A stretch of 6,748 nt of DNA from CALLJL01 sp964627255 (GTDB lineage Bacteria; Acidobacteriota; Aminicenantia; Aminicenantales; CALLJL01). Shown in pieces: positions 5,786-6,748 of this stretch. Numbering within the stretch: position 1 is the first letter of the stretch; each line of letters starts with the position of its first letter. Under the pieces are notes generated by a model. That model was not told the DNA's origin, ran no database searches, and worked only from the letters and a program-made list of their open reading frames with translations. Made by a program: the position numbers and the translations under genes. The DNA lies in the NCBI GenBank assembly GCA_964627255.1, contig CAZVIN010000047.1, positions 1-6,748 of the forward strand, in the 5' to 3' direction.

Positions 5786-6601
5786 ATGGTATTTACTATT
5801 TCATGGGGCGGCATTCTTATCCTCATTGGTGGACCAGGCAATATCCCGGGCACCAAAGAACAAGTTGAGAAATTATTCATACCTGCGCTACTCGTTATGT
5901 TTTCTGGTCCGTTTATCTCAGGAATCCTTATGAATTTCCTTGTCGATGGGCAGGAAGGCCTGCGCAAGCTTTTATTGCGGTTATTGCAGTGGCGGACTGA
6001 AGCACGCTGGTACGCGGTAGCAGTTTTAACTGGTCCGCTTCTCGTGGCTGCGGTACTCTTTTCGCTTTCAATTTTTGACAAAGCTTTTCTTCCCGGGATT
6101 GTCACAACCAATGATAAAATTGGATCTCTGATATTCGGTATGGGATGGGGGCTTGTGGGTGGGGGATTGCTGGAAGAAACCGGTTGGACCGGGTTCGCAG
6201 TACCTGAGTTGAGGCGGCGGTACAGTATTTTATCCACTGGCCTATTAGTTGGTATTCTTTGGGGTATATGGCATTTCATGATAGCTTTTTGGGCGAGCAA
6301 TTATTTGGGTGGTGCTGACTCATGGATTATGTTTGTAGCGGGATTTCTTTCTTTTTATCTGCTGGCACTTCCGGCCTATAGGGTGCTTTTGGTGTGGGTT
6401 TTTGACCGTACCAGAGGAAATCTGCCCGTGATAATGCTCATGCACGCTTTTTTTTCCGCCAGTACACTAATCTTCCAGCCGTCTGCAGCCGGAGCAATCG
6501 CTTTTATCTGGAATTCGGGGCTTGGTATAGTGCTGTGGATCGTCGTAGCAATAGTCGCGGTAAAAAACCGTGGGAGGTTATTACAGAAAGCCGATTTTTA
6601 A
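5786..6601 (+). CDS. CPBP-family intramembrane protease (Abi/CAAX-like), main open frame
   Basis: An open frame of 271 residues encoding a polytopic membrane protein of the CPBP (CAAX protease and bacteriocin-processing; Abi) family, related to Rce1-type intramembrane endopeptidases. The expected motifs are present: EETGWTGF with the paired Glu at 130-131, followed by AVPELRRRY (138-146); WGIWHFMIAFW with His163; and MLMHAFFSAST with His220. About seven to eight hydrophobic segments are visible. Family roles include peptide maturation, bacteriocin self-immunity and unknown housekeeping; no bacteriocin or peptide substrate gene is nearby, so the function here is open. The length suits the family once the 18 codons from 5732 are added. 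The ATG at 5786 has no ribosome-binding site and falls within the first membrane segment, so it is probably not the native start. The upstream TAG means that the gene is a very recent pseudogene, is read through, or is translated poorly from 5786. All catalytic residues being intact favours recent loss or some remaining expression. Confidence 0.8.
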   Translation: MVFTISWGGILILIGGPGNIPGTKEQVEKLFIPALLVMFSGPFISGILMNFLVDGQEGLRKLLLRLLQWRTEARWYAVAVLTGPLLVAAVLFSLSIFDKAFLPGIVTTNDKIGSLIFGMGWGLVGGGLLEETGWTGFAVPELRRRYSILSTGLLVGILWGIWHFMIAFWASNYLGGADSWIMFVAGFLSFYLLALPAYRVLLVWVFDRTRGNLPVIMLMHAFFSASTLIFQPSAAGAIAFIWNSGLGIVLWIVVAIVAVKNRGRLLQKADF

Positions 6602-6617
6602 AAAATGAGGTTCATCT

Positions 6618-6654
6618 CCCGATTAGTTGATAAAAAAATGAATAATTGATTGGG
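6618..6654 (+). other. Possible hairpin after the CPBP gene
   Basis: CCCGATTAGTT (6618-6628) and AATTGATTGGG (6644-6654) can form an 11-bp RNA stem containing three G-U pairs, around a 15-base A-rich loop. No T run follows it, so it is not a standard intrinsic terminator; it might protect the 3' end of the transcript. Beyond it to 6748 I see no supported feature. Confidence 0.25.
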
Positions 6655-6748
6655 TAACTATAAGATTTCATTGGAGTAAAGATCAAGCTTAAGGCCAAGA
6701 TATAAGAGCCAGAATGTGGAAAGAAGATTTTCTGGGGCTTGATAAATA

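Noticed and set aside
5776..6300. A 174-codon minus-strand frame across the CPBP gene.
   Set aside because: It is a shadow of the protease frame: low-complexity Pro/Ser/Arg composition, no ribosome-binding site, no family resemblance.
6714..6748. A possible start of a new gene (MWKEDFLGLDK) running off the right edge.
   Set aside because: There is no Shine-Dalgarno sequence before the ATG, and only 11 codons are visible.
1..6748. A CRISPR array, riboswitch, toxin-antitoxin pair or defence island.
   Set aside because: I found no regularly spaced repeats, no recognisable aptamer, no small paired genes and no defence proteins. A CPBP protein alone does not make a defence system.

Overview
The window reads as bacterial chromosome of moderate GC content with AT-rich spacers, from a region that is losing and rearranging genes. 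Two intact genes are present: a large OPT-family membrane transporter and a secreted six-bladed beta-propeller protein. They lie among damaged sequence: a split tRNA-Leu, a truncated second propeller gene, a decayed insertion sequence and a CPBP-family membrane protease whose 5' end is cut by a stop codon. Secreted propeller proteins with a GxGPGEF-type loop are common in Candidatus Aminicenantota/Acidobacteriota-like bacteria and in Bacteroidota. I favour the former, but this is inference from protein style only; no rRNA or marker gene is visible.

Layout. Positions 1-137 hold the 5' half of a tRNA-Leu(CAA) on the minus strand with its own promoter; the sequence leaves the tRNA at the anticodon stem, so the gene is either truncated or interrupted by an intron running off the left edge. 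Positions 138-461 are an AT-rich spacer with a good sigma-70-type promoter leading to the OPT transporter (462-2537). A 322-base spacer with a weak promoter and an RBS-adjacent hairpin precedes the secreted propeller (2860-4050). Converging on it, with overlapping stops, is the first 98 codons of a second propeller gene (4044-4340, minus), cut off in its first blade.

Positions 4467-5448 are a degenerate insertion sequence. Its transposase pseudogene has a frameshift, a large internal deletion, two nonsense codons and a lost catalytic Asp. Each end of the element carries two tandem copies of a roughly 26-bp repeat, inverted between the ends. Beyond it are a perfect AT-rich palindrome and the CPBP gene (natural start 5732, in-frame TAG at 5777, open again from 5786 to 6601). 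The last 147 bases hold only a possible weak hairpin.

The genes do not form one pathway or an obvious operon: each real gene has its own spacer and ribosome-binding site. I did not find a convincing new multi-gene system. The points most worth following are the split tRNA, the double-repeat ends of the insertion sequence, and the single TAG inside an otherwise well-preserved protease gene.
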